Shown here: in pieces, positions 1-15,587 of the stretch
How the letters are laid out: each line of letters starts with the position of its first letter
How positions within the stretch are numbered: the stretch's first letter is position 1
Notes under the pieces: model-generated
Database searches by the model: none
Told to the model about the DNA's origin: nothing
What the model saw: the letters and a program-made list of their open reading frames with translations, nothing else
Assembly (NCBI GenBank): GCA_029945375.1
Contig: CM057063.1
Coordinates: 2,539,894 to 2,603,893, forward strand
Origin: Agaricus subrufescens
Taxonomy: Eukaryota > Basidiomycota > Agaricomycetes > Agaricales > Agaricaceae
Length of the DNA: 64,000 bases
Reading direction: 5' to 3'
Translations under genes and position numbers: made by a program

Positions 1-1047
1 TTGGTGTGATAGCGCGGGCACGGGTACGGGTCTGACAAGATTACCCACGGGTTACGATCCCTAAATTTGGGTCGAACTTCGTCCCATCATTGCGGAGCGA
101 CTTCCAAGAAACCTGATAGGCTATTGAAAACAGTCAGTATAACAGATATCTCATCAACATTGACACAATGCAAAAAGAATGTTGAAACGTGGCCCTGGTG
201 CCCCTGTATTTCTTTAGAAAAATCCAGGTCAGTGTGAGGGACACACTTGTCATTACTAACCGAGGTACATATCTTAGAGTTCCGTTTCTCTAAACAGCCA
301 AGACGACTGACAACAGACGTTCCCAATCAATAATACGCTGGTATGTTTAATAAAACTATTCTGTCTTCGGACTACCTCTGAATAATGAGTTGAACCTGAG
401 CAGATCGTGAGTTTGGAGAGGACGGTTCTTCTGGCACTTCTTTCTGGTATAGCAACAGGACGTGGAATGTGTAAGGCACTGGATTAGAAGCGCTTCGTTC
501 ACTCTCTTCTCCTCGGCGACCTGCCGTAATGAGATAGAAGAGCATTATGTAACACATACAAGTCCAAATATACATTTTCCCTACAAGGTGGGGTGCGCCA
601 TCAAGTTACGGAATTTACGGGTACCAGCGAACAAGAAATATTCAAGGAGTATGACGGGGATTAAGCTGGAGTAGTAGAAATGAAGTGTCTGCTAAGGAAA
701 AGCCACGATCGTGATCTCTGACATTTTAAGTCAACCCGGAGTCTCGCGGAGTCTCGGGAGCGTTGTCGTATTTTATCAACTCGGGACTGAGAGGGGATCT
801 AGATTAGCCCGAGGTAACTGGTATGAGGGATACTCAAGGCGTCAAAGTATTGACTGAATTGTTGATTGGCAGATCTATCAAAACCAGGCTAGGAGATGAT
901 GATTGTCAAACACCCAAGGAAAAAGGGCTAGAATATGGAATAGTGGATGGATATAAAACAAGGACTCTGAACAAGGTAATCTTTAGTGCTCCTCCTCGTC
1001 ACAAAGCAACTGTCGATTGCCTCGCTCTGCTCCATTCTCTGAGAATC
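1..1047. other. Intergenic, no gene recognised
   Basis: The short open frames here show no recognisable domain, no consistent splice pattern and mostly lack an ATG. The last few hundred bases presumably hold the promoter of the lactonase-like gene that starts at 1048. I could not single out a convincing TATA box. Confidence 0.5.
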
Positions 1048-2723
1048 ATGAAGCTTGGTTTAACATCAGTCATTCTCTCTATCGCCCTCGCGGTTAGCGC
1101 AACGAACAACTGTTCATGCTCTGGTACTCGACCTGACAGAAATATCGCGCAAAAATCAATAATTTCTTTGGGCGCGGAAGTAGGAGAGATTGTCGGTGCC
1201 GCTTACTGTAAGATTATCTTTTACTGAGGACTTGTTCGTGAGTTGATCCCTCCAACAGTTGCCACAAATAGTCCAACGGGTAACTACCTTGTTGCATCGG
1301 ACATTGGTTCTGATGGCAAAGTGGTAGGATTAACTTTCCAACCTACACTCGTTAAGTGATTAAAATTATTTTTTATCACAGTCGATGAGGACCGCCTACC
1401 ACACTGGCGGTGTCGGTGTCCATGGTGTGCAGCACCCCGAGCCAGTGGCTGACTCCATGTTCAGCCAAGGCTCCGTAAAAGTTTCTCCTACAGGAAACAT
1501 GGTTGCTGTTGTCAACGTCTGTTCATTTCTTCTAATCATAGTTGATTACTCATGCTCATTGATGACGATGTGATGTAGTCTGGTTCCAACACAATTTCCC
1601 TCTTCAGCATCGACCCGACTAACCCCTCGAACCTGACGATGATCGGGACCCCTGTTCCCAGTGGTGGAACATTCCCCGTCTCGGTTGTGTTCAACCAGGC
1701 ATCTGATATGCTCTGTGCGGCAAACGGTGGTTCTATTGATGGTGTCAGGTTAGTGCATTCGATAAATTCATATGGTTTAATCGTACTTACATGAGTTTGT
1801 AGCTGCTTCAAGGTTGACCCAATGACCGGTCTACAACTAAAGGACGATATCCAGCGTCCACTTGGACTAAACCAAACCACCCCTGCCACCGGACCTTTCC
1901 ATACAGCCGGCATGATCTCCTTTACCGAGGACGAGGGCCAGCTCGTGGTGGCGGTCAAGGGTGCACCCCCCGATGAACCTGGACATCTCGCAGTTTTTGA
2001 TATGTCAAGTGGCTGCGCTTCTAAGGAATTCAAGAAGCTATCACCGGCCAAGGGTGGTATCGCTCCTTTCTCAGCCAGCGTCATCCCCGGAAAGAATGCA
2101 CTTATTTCTGCTGATCCCGGAATTGGCTTCCTCATCTGGGACTTGAACGACGTCGACAACGGCAAACCTGGCAATAACAGCCGTGCTTCAGCTAACCCCA
2201 TTCCGGAAGAAATCGAAACGTGCTGGTCGAACTACAGCCCAAGCACCGGTAACTTTATCTTGGTTGATGCCAACATGTCCTTTATCACCGAGGTCAGCCT
2301 GGATGAGGACTTGAAGCCGACGATCCTTACCGTGAGTGCTTTAAATGATTCGCAGCTTGATGGAGTTACATGGATCTATTTATAGCACGTGCAAGACCCA
2401 GGATACCCCCGTATCATCGATTTTGCCATTGGAACCATCGACGGCCACGAGTAAGTGCCACAAATTGATCTGACCTCATGAGAGAGCTTACACACGGAAA
2501 GCTACGCATACATCCTCGGCCCCAATGCTACTGTGTTTGATGTCATGTCACTGGACGGACCTGGAATCTCACCTCACCAGAGAATGCAACTGTCGGAAAC
2601 TGCAGAGGAAAATGGCCTAGACATCGGTGAGTCTTCTTCCCTTTAGTCTGCTACTGCGGTCCTCACCTGCCATTCCCAGATAACATCCACATGCAAGGAA
2701 TGGGCCTATGGTTTAAGAACTAG
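1048..2723 (+). CDS. Secreted beta-propeller lactonase-like protein
   Basis: Eight exons: 1048-1207, 1259-1320, 1382-1516, 1579-1748, 1803-2331, 2386-2450, 2502-2626 and 2680-2723. They total 1290 nt, or 429 aa. The N-terminus has a hydrophobic signal peptide starting MKLGLTSVILSIALAVSA, so the product is probably secreted. The body carries repeated blade-like segments (GNYLVASDIGSDGK, FSQGSVKVSPTGNMVAVVN, GSNTISLFSIDPTNPSNLT, FPVSVVFNQASDMLCAANGG). These match the fungal extracellular family annotated as lactonase or 3-carboxymuconate cyclase-like, a seven-bladed propeller. The family name comes from remote similarity, and the substrate of the secreted fungal members is unknown. All introns are short GT-AG introns of 51-62 nt. 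The start is the only ATG that supplies a signal peptide. No lesion is visible. Confidence 0.85.
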
Positions 2724-3506
2724 AATAGTCGATAATTTATTGGAGTTTGGTGTTATTAATGCATTAGCGCGAGTGAATTAACTTAATTAATGACAATGTG
2801 TTTTTATTCATGTCTCTATGCGCCGGGAAAAGGAAAACGACCTGAGATTTTACTTGAATTTCATTTTTTGAGATCTGATGGCTTGGGGATACGGCGGGCT
2901 GACAAATTATTGTTATTCAGCGCAGATGGAGCCATCCGGGAATACATAGTGCAAAAAACCTGAGGTACACCACATAACCCCCTGATTGGCCGTTTAGGGC
3001 GATAGCGACGTACCCACATCGACAACGAGTACCACAGCTGCTAGACGGGAACTGCGGAGACTCAGCTAGATGCGAACTACCGGCGAGCAGTCGGCACGTC
3101 CTGATATGACGTTGTTACATGCTTGCGTAACGACCGACCTAACACTCCCGATTTCGACCATTCTCAGCGGATTGCCGTCACTGGTGATCAGCGGTAGAAA
3201 GCCGGTCTTCAAGGTCACCTGAGAAATCGGGGTTTCCCGGTCACTGGTCCATGCGGTTATCAGATCCCCGGGCTGTGATTGGCCAATTGCTTATTGTTTC
3301 CCTCCCTGATTCTCAAGTCTTTGTACTATTCCGCTCATTTGTGTTAACGGTCCCCCATAACCACCGGTGATAACCATGAGCAGCGTCGTTCAAAAGAACC
3401 ACGAAGTTGTGGAGGTAGGAGTCTCAATCCTCCCAAAAATATCTCGGCCTCACTTCCGCACAGACAGAGACAGGGTAGTTTCATCTTGCAGCGTCTACCT
3501 CCGAAA
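2724..3506. other. Intergenic and promoter region of the aminotransferase
   Basis: No coding exon is recognised. A palindromic ATTGGCCAAT (two overlapping CCAAT boxes) lies at 3278-3287, about 220 bp upstream of the aminotransferase start. It is a plausible CCAAT-binding-factor site, but this is only motif matching. Confidence 0.4.
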
Positions 3507-5693
3507 ATGAATAATGACATGCGAACAGGTTCGAAGAGGCTAGCAGATAGTTTCTATATTCCTTTCTTGTCGCAGCATGCTCGAGAGAAGAAACCTAGTC
3601 CTAGTATGTCTTCGGTTACCGTATAAACGCTGACCGTTCAATTACTTCTACTTTGGTGCAGTCCGTGGTCTCTACCCACTCGAAAAGACACCCGGACTCA
3701 TTTCCCTTCTCGCCGGAAAACCAAATCCAACTATGTTCCCGATAACTTCTCTGTCTTTCAGTGCTCGAGCCCCCCACTCTTCCGATCCCGCTGATGAGAG
3801 GTCCTACACACTCACGCCAGAGGAACTGTCGCTTGGATTACAATACAGTGATACAGCTGGTATTGCACAGTTGAGAGAATGGTTGTATGGCCTTCAGCAG
3901 TTCAGCCATGGGAGGAAGAAGGGAGACGGATACGGAGTGATGATTGGGACCGGATCACAGGATCTCATTTTCAAGGTAAATCCTTCCCTTTTCCAGTATT
4001 TCTTTACTGAGATCAAAATCTTAAGGCTGTCATAAACCTTGTCAATGACGGCGATTCTGTGCTGATCGAGTCGCCTGTTTATGCGTAAGTTACCCTTTCA
4101 GCAGAGAGAGGAAACTCTGAGTTGAGATTTCATCTCAATCAGCGGTGTTATGCCAATATTCCAAAGTTTGCACTGTAATCTTGTTGGTGAGTCATCGCAC
4201 TTATATCTCCATATCGGAAATTTTGATTTAATAATCTGCCTATTATTATTAGAAATCAAGACCGATGCAAACGGGATAGTGTCTTCCTCCCTCCGCTTGA
4301 AGCTTGAGAATTGGCCAGCGGATAAAGCTAGACCCAAGGTTCTCTACACTGTCCCGGTGCGTCATCCCACTGATCACGTTATAACAAACATTCTTGACGA
4401 GGTGACAGTATGGATGTAATCCCACCGGGATGACAGCGACCCTTGAGCGTCGAAAGGAAGTCATTCAACTCGCTTATGAGTTCGATTTTATCATTCTTGA
4501 AGGTTGGCATTCTCTAATTTTGCTACCCTCCGTCTGACCCGGTACTCGCTTGATTTTGACAGACGATCCCTACTATTATCTCTACTATGGTGCTGCCCCT
4601 CGTGCACCATCTTATTTTTCGCTCGAGAAAACCGATTTACCGGAGACAGGCCGTGTGTTGCGGTTTGATAGTTTTTCCAAGGTCCTCTCGGCGGGTATCA
4701 GGCTTGGATCCGTATCGGGGCCTGACGCAATTTTAGGGTGCATTGAAAGATATGTGAGTTCCACTTTTCGTCAAGCGTGCTTTATGTACAATTGGTCCTT
4801 CTCTTTTTCATCTATAATCCCATTCAAAGGGCGCCCCACCTCGTTGATGTCGTCACATTTAAACTTCGAGGGTCTTCCTTTGATAAAATCACCTTCGCCA
4901 AGCACCAACTACCTTTCTTCTACATGTGACAGCAGAAAAATTTTCGCTGCTCTGTTTGTTCGGTCTATCAGGTCGAGACTCAATCTGGCCCCGCCTCTCG
5001 CTAAGATGAACCAGCGGATGTTGGTTTCGGGAGCCGGCTAATTGTTGTTGAATTGACTATTCAGTGTCGTGTGTCTATTTCTGTATTTTCAACTCTGGGG
5101 GCGCACCCTGATTTTTATTTTTGCTTATTCGTTTGCCTCTGGTTTTAATTTTCACCCTTGCTTACGTTATGTTGATGTCCCCTACAGACCGCGACATCGA
5201 ACCTTCAAGTGTCATCTCTTACTCAGGTTGTGGCTTACCGATTACTCCACTCGTGGGGGTACGACGGGTTTAAGGCGCATACTGATCGCGTTGCCCAATT
5301 CTATAAAGAGAAGAGGGATGTATTCCAATCTGCGATGAAGAAGCATTTGGACGGATATGCGGAATGGGTTCCACCAGAAGCCGGAATGTTCTTTTGGTGT
5401 GTAAACGTCAGACCATATACGGACCGACGTTATTTTCTAACCTTGGGTTAACTATATAAAGGTTTAAGTTAATTTTGAACAAGGAATCTGATGGAAAGAA
5501 ACTTGATGAAGGAGATTCTGATGTGGTGATACGTACCAAGGCCTTCGACAAGGGTGTCCTTGCACTTCCTGGAAGTATTTTTATACCGAACGGGAGTAGG
5601 TCGCCCTATGTTCGGGCCTCCTTTAGCTTGAACCCTGAAGAAGAAGTATTTGAGGCTTTGAGGAGGCTGAGGCTGGCTTTGGAAGAAGTTTAA
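3507..5693 (+). CDS. PLP-dependent aromatic/alpha-aminoadipate aminotransferase (ARO8/KAT type)
   Basis: Nine exons: 3507-3603, 3662-3975, 4026-4084, 4143-4186, 4253-4356, 4409-4502, 4563-4753, 5188-5396 and 5462-5693. They total 1344 nt, or 447 aa. The product belongs to the class I/II aminotransferases, fold type I. Landmarks in order are KPSPIRGLYPLEKTPG with LISLLAGKPNP near the N-terminus, GTGSQDLIFK (cofactor-phosphate region), YGCNPTGM (the conserved NPTG turn), EDDPYYYLYYG, and FDSFSKVLSAGIRLG, whose SFSK lysine forms the PLP Schiff base. The C-terminal domain has EAGMFFWF and RASFSLNPEEE. The family transaminates aromatic amino acids, kynurenine or 2-aminoadipate with 2-oxoglutarate. 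The exact substrate cannot be read here. The start was chosen because it gives the family's usual N-terminus. The seventh intron is 434 nt, whereas the others are about 50-66 nt. The gene looks intact. Confidence 0.93.
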
Positions 5694-7082
5694 GGGCGAA
5701 AAGTTATAATTGGAACATGTGACAGTTGAGTTGTACATGAATGTAAAATACGTTATCCGGGATCAATTTGGGATTGTAAAGTAAGGGATGATGATTCGTG
5801 GGCGAAATGTCGGGTTAATTCTATCATCTTCTAAATTGACTGAGGCTTCAGCTTGAGAAATATATTTTACTATCTGCATACCAGGAGATGCAAGATAACT
5901 TCAGCGGTAGCTGTGTAGCTTGATGTATTCCCCTAGCGTACTTCATATAAACCGTCTTAACTATACACGGCATGTTCGCGATGTTCGAAAAAAATTGTAC
6001 ATAGGTAGGTAAAGATCAGACACAGGGCTGGAAAATAGTCATCGTCATGACGGCATGCGCCAGCTGGAGCTTTGAAGACTGACGAGTCATTTGTGCCGGG
6101 CCGAGCTTGTCACTTTCAACCAGTCGTACGATTCTTTTGTCTGGTTGACAGATTGATTGAAGGCGTTGAGTGGAATCCAGTGCAGCTGACAGACAGAGTG
6201 GTCGAGTGAAACTCTGAAATCTGTCGTTCTTGTTGACAGGCCGGTTTGGGACTAACCTACAAGGGCACTGGTTCAAGATAGCGTCTTTTCCTCTGCGCAT
6301 GTTTCACAGCGTACTACTCTAGGCTCGATTCTAAGGCAGTGTTTCGTAGATCATCACGACCCACGCATCTCCTCCGCAGGAGAGTCTCTCGGGTAGATAG
6401 TGACAATTGAAGGTACTTAAAAAGTTTGATTCATCACAGGCCACTCGATTTAACTTGTCAGACACAGGTATAATATTGGCAGTGGCGTTTATTTGTGCCG
6501 GTGGGTGCACTCATCACTAACCGCCAAATAATCGCTTATGATGGAAAAAAATGAGTGGGGTTCATGAGAATGGTTGACAGCGTTCTAGTGTTCTAGAATA
6601 CGTTGAGTGTTTTGTCGCTATGGTTTTGCAAAACCGCTTGACGCGGTTTGATGCCTTGGGTCATTCTGGTTTCCGTATATATCCAGGCTAGACCCAAGGT
6701 TATTCTGGAGCCATGCTGGGGTGGGAATTATTTTTCTTTTCGCCTGTGTTTGAAAATGTGGGTTATGACGGGGGCATATCAAATTTGTTTATGCGAGGGT
6801 ACAAGAAGCCTTCGATGGAAATGTGCATGGGAGCATTATCAGGGTCCAGACGCTAGGACGGCGATACGAAGGAGCAAGTAGGTACAAACATTGAGTAATT
6901 TGGGCACGGCGTGATCTGTTGTTGTTCTTCCTTTTTGCCACATTGACAAAGAAACATAAGTGATAGCTTCCGGTGAGTTAATACCAAATTTCCAGCAGTC
7001 TAGCCTCATTCCATCGCATGTGACTGCTTACTTTGCATATGTTTTCCATGTGGGTTGGTTGTCGGTGGTGGTCGCGGCATCG
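5694..7082. other. Intergenic, no gene recognised
   Basis: The region has short spurious frames only. I found no domain, repeat or RNA gene. The sequence just before 7083 is probably the 5' region of the small Cys-rich gene. Confidence 0.45.
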
Positions 7083-7352
7083 ATGCAGGATATGATCATG
7101 AGTACTGCCCTGATCGATCAATGCTACAAGGTGGAATGTGAGAAATGCCACAAGACTACGTGGAAGGTGAGTCGTGTTTTGAGGCAATCCACGAGTACTG
7201 AGCTGTGTGCGTTCATCAGGGCTGCGGAAGGCACGTTGACGCCGTAAGTGACATCGAGTTGCAGATCTGCCAGGATCTGATAGGCCAAGCAGGTCATGGC
7301 GGGTGTCAAAGAAGAGGAGAGATGCCGGTGTGCTGAGAACGAACAAAAGTAG
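7083..7352 (+). CDS. Small Cys-rich protein of the KCxKCxxTTWKGCGRH type
   Basis: Three exons: 7083-7166, 7220-7243 (24 nt, eight codons) and 7293-7352. They give 55 aa from the first ATG; in-frame ATGs at 7092 and 7098 would shorten it slightly. The spliced product reads VECEKCHKTTWKGCGRHVDA, then VMAGVKEEERCRC. That is two CxxC knuckles, a GCGxH motif and a C-terminal CxC, so a zinc-binding fold is likely. Tiny proteins with this pattern occur across fungi and plants and have no assigned function that I know of. The two introns (53 and 49 nt) have good GT-AG ends and keep frame. An additional 5' exon cannot be excluded. Confidence 0.75.
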
Positions 7353-7460
7353 AACGAATTAGAATGAGGAGATCTGTCCCAAAAAGGAAATGCTTGAGGT
7401 GTTCCTCATAAGTGGTCGAGGATCGTCTCCACCACCCATGTCCGTCCCTTGCCTCTGACC

Positions 7461-10752
<3,292 letters not shown>

Positions 10753-12373
10753 TTCGACGCTCGCTGTATTTGTTCGGAAGGCATTCCCAAATAATATGCC
10801 TACGATATGCTTCGTAAGTTCCACACATGTTGTTCTTCAACAGCAACTTCATGGCTTGTTTCTTTCACGTCAACATGTTTTCACATTTTCTTTTTTTGTT
10901 CGGTTTGTATCACCACTATTGCCCATCCTCCCTTTTTTTTTCTCATGCATCTTTCCATATGAAAATTGGATTCTTAGACTAATTTGTCACTCTCAACTCA
11001 GCATACTCTCCACTTTGTCAACTTGGACATTCATATACGTCTCAATCTATTCTTCTTTCATTTCTCAGTGGAAAAATTTTCTACCTTTGACTTGTGCTAT
11101 TGTCTTCTTGCCTTTCCATATGTGATTCCATCTCTCTCATAGAGATTGTTGTTGGTTTCGCTATTCGGCTCCCCCTTGTTATCGAGGTTGACGTCGTGAG
11201 ACATTAAAGAATAGATACTCTTTTATCTTTCATTTTTTTGTGTACTACTTAGAATTCTCTACATACCTACATTTCGTCGAGTTGTCTCGTTTACCCTTAG
11301 ATTCCTTCGCACGTATCTCTTTGTCTGGAATCACCTTACATTTGCCTCGTCTTCATGATTGTGGACATTGTTCGGCTCTAAGAACTTTCCTTATCACTCG
11401 TTCTCTGTGGGATGGTGAATACTTGTTTGGACTAGGGTACCTGGTTCTCGGGAAAGGTCCATCAAAATAAAATAAAATCGGACTGATTTTGGGATTTGAA
11501 GATAGCGGACGATAGATTTGTTTGAAATTTCGGCCGTAGATCATTCCGACGATGCCCCCGAGTTTGGTGTGGGAAACTGTGGGAGCGCACAACCCTTCAT
11601 TGGCTCATTACAGCATCATGTCCGAGGTCTTGGTCAGGTCCCAATCGGCTATTACGAAATACCATGCCGTATGCATCATCGCGCCGGGTTCGTTTCGCAA
11701 TTAATATACATGTTTTATAGATATCTTCAACTTGGCGATTGGTAAGTGGATTATGCCTGGGAGTGTGCAGCTTCGACTTGCGGACCGGAGGACGTAAAAA
11801 GGATTATGAGTAAGCGCGAATCCACCGGATGGATTGGCTACCGGAAAGTTCTTATGAGTCACCTGCAGGAGTAGACTCCGAGCAAAAAAAATTTTTTCTG
11901 TTGTGGTCGTTAGTCTTAGCGGATGTGGCTAGGATTTCCCAGATTTATCGCACCTTCAATCCAGGGACGGTTATTAAGACTTTATACAATAGCCTTCACA
12001 CCCGCATGTGGGTTGATTCGGCCGCCTCCAAATCAAGCATAGCAGGAGTATAAATGTTTACTTTTGGAAACCGGTCCGCCCCAAATTCCTCGGAATTATA
12101 CATCAAAACGAGGACGGTTTTACGGCCAACGCCAAGTAATACGTACTTGGGACTCGAAGGCCATCCCCGGTCAAGTTCGAGATCCTATAGAGTAATGAGT
12201 CCGATGTTTGAGGAATGTGTGGGAAGCGATTTGTACCAACGGGTCGGCGAGGCTTTCACAATTGTCGACTAATTGTTTGTCTAAAGGACTTATAGCGTCC
12301 ACGCGAACGATATTGGGTGAGTTAATTTTGTCCCACTATAAAATGGGTTTTTTCAGATATTCCCATCCTTCAT
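10753..12373. other. Intergenic, pyrimidine-rich then unique sequence
   Basis: The first 700 bases after the kinase stop are very T/C-rich on the plus strand, with no supported exons. From 11.5 to 12.37 kb there are several short frames without homology that I recognise. The minus-strand NACHT-like gene ends at 12374. Confidence 0.4.
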
Positions 12374-14223
12374 TTAATTGGTCGATACACTTACTGCGTA
12401 TAGCTCCTTGAGGAAGACGCAAAAGCCAGTTGGGTATATTTGATCGGATGTATGTGCCAGGCAACGAAAATCGAAATGACGCGTTAAGGAGTACTCATCG
12501 TTTCGTAGATTAGAATGTGTTCCTTCTTGGGGATAGAAGAAATTGGAGGCCCAGCATCTGACTATCTCGAATTCACTGTATGCCTTTGCATTTACCCGGA
12601 CCGACGGATTAAGTATTCCACTTAGATTTGAGGAATGGTGTAGGAAATGTTGAAATGTTTGAAGAGCAAGGATGTCGGAGTTGTGAAATTGCCCAGACCG
12701 TGTTGGGTCTTCACAGAACTGCTTGAATAATTCTATAATCTCATAATTGTCTCCGGTTCTGAAGACAGCCCAACGGGAGAGGTAGGTAAACACTTTAAGA
12801 ACAGTTGCCTCCTCAATGGATAGGAGACAAGCAAGTTGTAATGGTGTGATCGGCCAGTAATATGCAAAATTCATAATACTGAGAATGCTTCGTGCGGTGG
12901 AAAGAAGATGTGTGGGGATATGCGAATATGCTTCGATGTAGAAATGATCGAGGGCGCAGTATGGTCGATCATCTGATGGAGAGGGTGAGTTATCCATGGA
13001 GCCCAAAAATGTTTCCAAGTGCGCCCTGGGTCCCCCACTTTCCATGCAATCAACGAAGTTGATAACGGCGTCTATGGACTCGAAGGCGCCTGAAAAAAGC
13101 CTGGTTAAATGTGATATTTGGTTCTTTGATGGCCACATCTTGTCTCTGTCAAACACGTCTTTGTGCTTCTGGCGAAGAATGTCGAAGTGATGGTGAAGAA
13201 TTAGGGCAGTGTCTGATGGGCCGTCGTTGTAACAAACAGGAAGTTTGGTGTATTGATATGACAGGAATGGGCCAAGGGAGTCAAGAGGGCGAGGAAGTAT
13301 GAAATCCGCGTCGATTGAGATGATCCATAGTAATAGTGAAGAGGGCGATGAATGAAATTCGCAGATGAAATGAAAAAGTTCTTGGATTTCTTCAAAATTC
13401 CATATGAGAACAATGACGGGTGGTGTAGTGATGTAATGAGGATGTGATTCTCGAAGTATTTTCCATGGTTCATGAATGAGTTGTTTGAAACGAGTACGAG
13501 CTGGTAAATCTAGAATTCCCGGATTTTCAACCAGTTGCTTTGTAAGAATGCGGCGGAATGGAGGGTAGTATGCTGCAAGATCGGCAACAATCTTAGAAAT
13601 AGTATCCCGATAACTGGCCCCCTGCTCGTCGCCGAATCGGTGAGCTTTGCTACAAATTGTGGCCAAGACACTAGCTCTGGAATTTGCCCATGCGTAGTAG
13701 CTACCTCGTCTATAATCCTCCAAGGAGGATATTTTCGGTGTCGGAGGCTCCGCAATGAGCCAAACATTACTCTTCCTCTTGGAATCACAAAGCCAAGAAA
13801 TCACCTCCCTCGTGAGGCTTTGGTGAATACTCAAGAACGGATCATCCGCCGATACGCCCAAAGAGCCACCAGGGCAGTCCAGGTGACGAAATACTATTCA
13901 AATCTCTTCAATAATTGGGCCCAGGGCAGCCCAAAAAAAAAAATCCCCGAGTGAATGGAGTACACGCGGGTACGTACATGGCTGCCAAGTATCCCAAAAT
14001 GAGGGGTTGCTGGGGTCCTTGATATGTCTCGGCGAAGGCGAATGCCTGTCGATGTGTTCTTCTATCGGAGCTGAGTGGTGCTTGGTGAAGATTTTAATCA
14101 CTATTCAAAAATTTTTGGAAGGGTCGATTTTTTGGTGGCTCAAATCATTGTGGGAGCTTTACCTTCCAGTATTGGTATCCCCTTGTCGTTGATTGCGGTC
14201 TCCAACTCTGGGTGCATAGACAT
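12374..14223 (-). CDS. NACHT-like STAND protein with degenerate P-loop and Walker B
   Basis: Three exons read right to left: 14223-14163, 14100-13978 and 13893-12374. They total 1704 nt, or 567 aa, starting MSMHPELETAINDKGIPILEG. Both introns (62 and 84 nt) end in the same TTTGAATAG. The main body aligns by eye with the intact NACHT protein at 54.8 kb. ENPGILDLPARTRFKQLIHE matches ADPGLLKKDMKTQFQKLIVE. The later winged-helix region matches too (HFYIEAYSHIPTHLLSTARS against DQLYMEILKDVQPQQLPHAL; FKQFCEDPTRSGQFHN against FMDFLKDPNRSGRFAL). The P-loop position (about residues 106-117) reads WLIAEPPTPKIS with no GxxxxGK[ST]. Walker B (about 221-230) reads VIVLIWNFEE with no aspartate pair. Nucleotide binding is therefore doubtful, although the reading frame is open. 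Confidence 0.75.
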
Positions 14224-15587
14224 AATCTAGATAATCCTGAGAATTATTTTCTTTTTCTACGGGTGTGGTGTTTCAAGAGAAGAGTATACAAGGACATGAT
14301 ATTTGACTTGCAGTCATGTGGTTACCATGGTATGAGCATTAATATTTGAGCAACGAACAGATGACGGCGGGAAGATGAATCATGGGATGATTGATCGACA
14401 GATTTGTTACAGAACGTGGGATTGCTGTTCAATCGTCGCCAACGCAGTCAAATCAGAAAAGGGGGGTAGATTTGAAATGTATCATGTGAACCAAATCTAG
14501 ATCATGAATCAAGATATACAAGTGGCGCGTCTCAACAACCTCATGGACGGAACAAAGCGAAAGAACTTGAAAAAAACATTGAATGAAAAGAACAAGGGAA
14601 TAAACTACCGATATATATCCAGGAGTGGGACTTGTCCTAGACCGAGACGGCGATCCTCCCTAAGCGGTTAATGACGACATTGATCGAGTTTTGATCGTCG
14701 GAATCTGATTGGTTGACAAGAGACTATTTAAATACCCCTAACTGCCTCCCTAATGGACAGACGGACACGCTATACCCTTTCCCCATTTTCAACTAGATCT
14801 CTTCACAGTACAATTATTCGCATAAATAAATATATATATATACTCCTAATCCACCGGGTGTCCAAAGATTCAACGTTGCGATAGATACACGACTCCGAAT
14901 ATCACGAAGAACCCGGAAACTGTAGTTATCTCAAGGAAAGAGCGAGGAGGAGAATAGTGGCGTGAAATAAGCTTTTATCTGCTGAATCTTCATCTTATCT
15001 TTGGCCGTCGGGGCACCACAGCACCCGACAACGCTCAAACCATATGGCATCTATCCAAAGTCCCAGTTACTACCCAGACCCGTATATATATATACATGTA
15101 TGTACACCTGAGATAGTGGCCAAGATCTTGGCGCCACAACGCGGTGCCATACAAATCGTCGTCTTAGTACCGAGTTGACAGGACAGCATCCGCCGGCGGT
15201 CATGTATTGACAGATTTTTTACCCAGCGTGTAAAGATGGCCAAGATCTTTTTTTTGCGCCACAGCTGTGCTCACAACTACCCGAAGTGGCAACGATGATC
15301 TGGCACCCTTATGAGTGCCTCCCCTTCATTACCACAGTCAGTGGCATGTTGACAGAAAGAGACTCGGTCGATACAAGCGATGTCATCATAGAGTATAAGT
15401 GGTTAGTTGACAACAACTGTTTTCGGGACCTGAGTATAGTAGTGACAGCAAAGCTAACATTTTCGATGTGAATGATAGTATCACCCCTGATAGACCGACG
15501 ATGCTCCCATTAGTAGTGTACAAAAAAAAATCAGCATGAGTAAAACACAAGGATAGTCAGATAAAGTTTGCAGTTGGACACTCCGAG
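14224..15587. other. Intergenic with AT-rich simple repeats
   Basis: No exon is recognised. Short TA-dinucleotide runs occur near 14826-14842 and 15084-15094. A TATTTAAATA element near 14725, preceded by ATTGG, resembles a plus-strand core promoter. I find no plausible coding exon downstream of it, so it may be coincidental or belong to a lost gene. Confidence 0.35.

Noticed and set aside
4774..5041. Extra coding exon in the long aminotransferase intron
   Set aside because: Joining the flanking exons directly gives the family sequence; the intronic frame has no similarity to it.
14720..14845. Core promoter with TATTTAAATA
   Set aside because: No supported plus-strand coding sequence follows within 1 kb, so I mention it only in the intergenic note.
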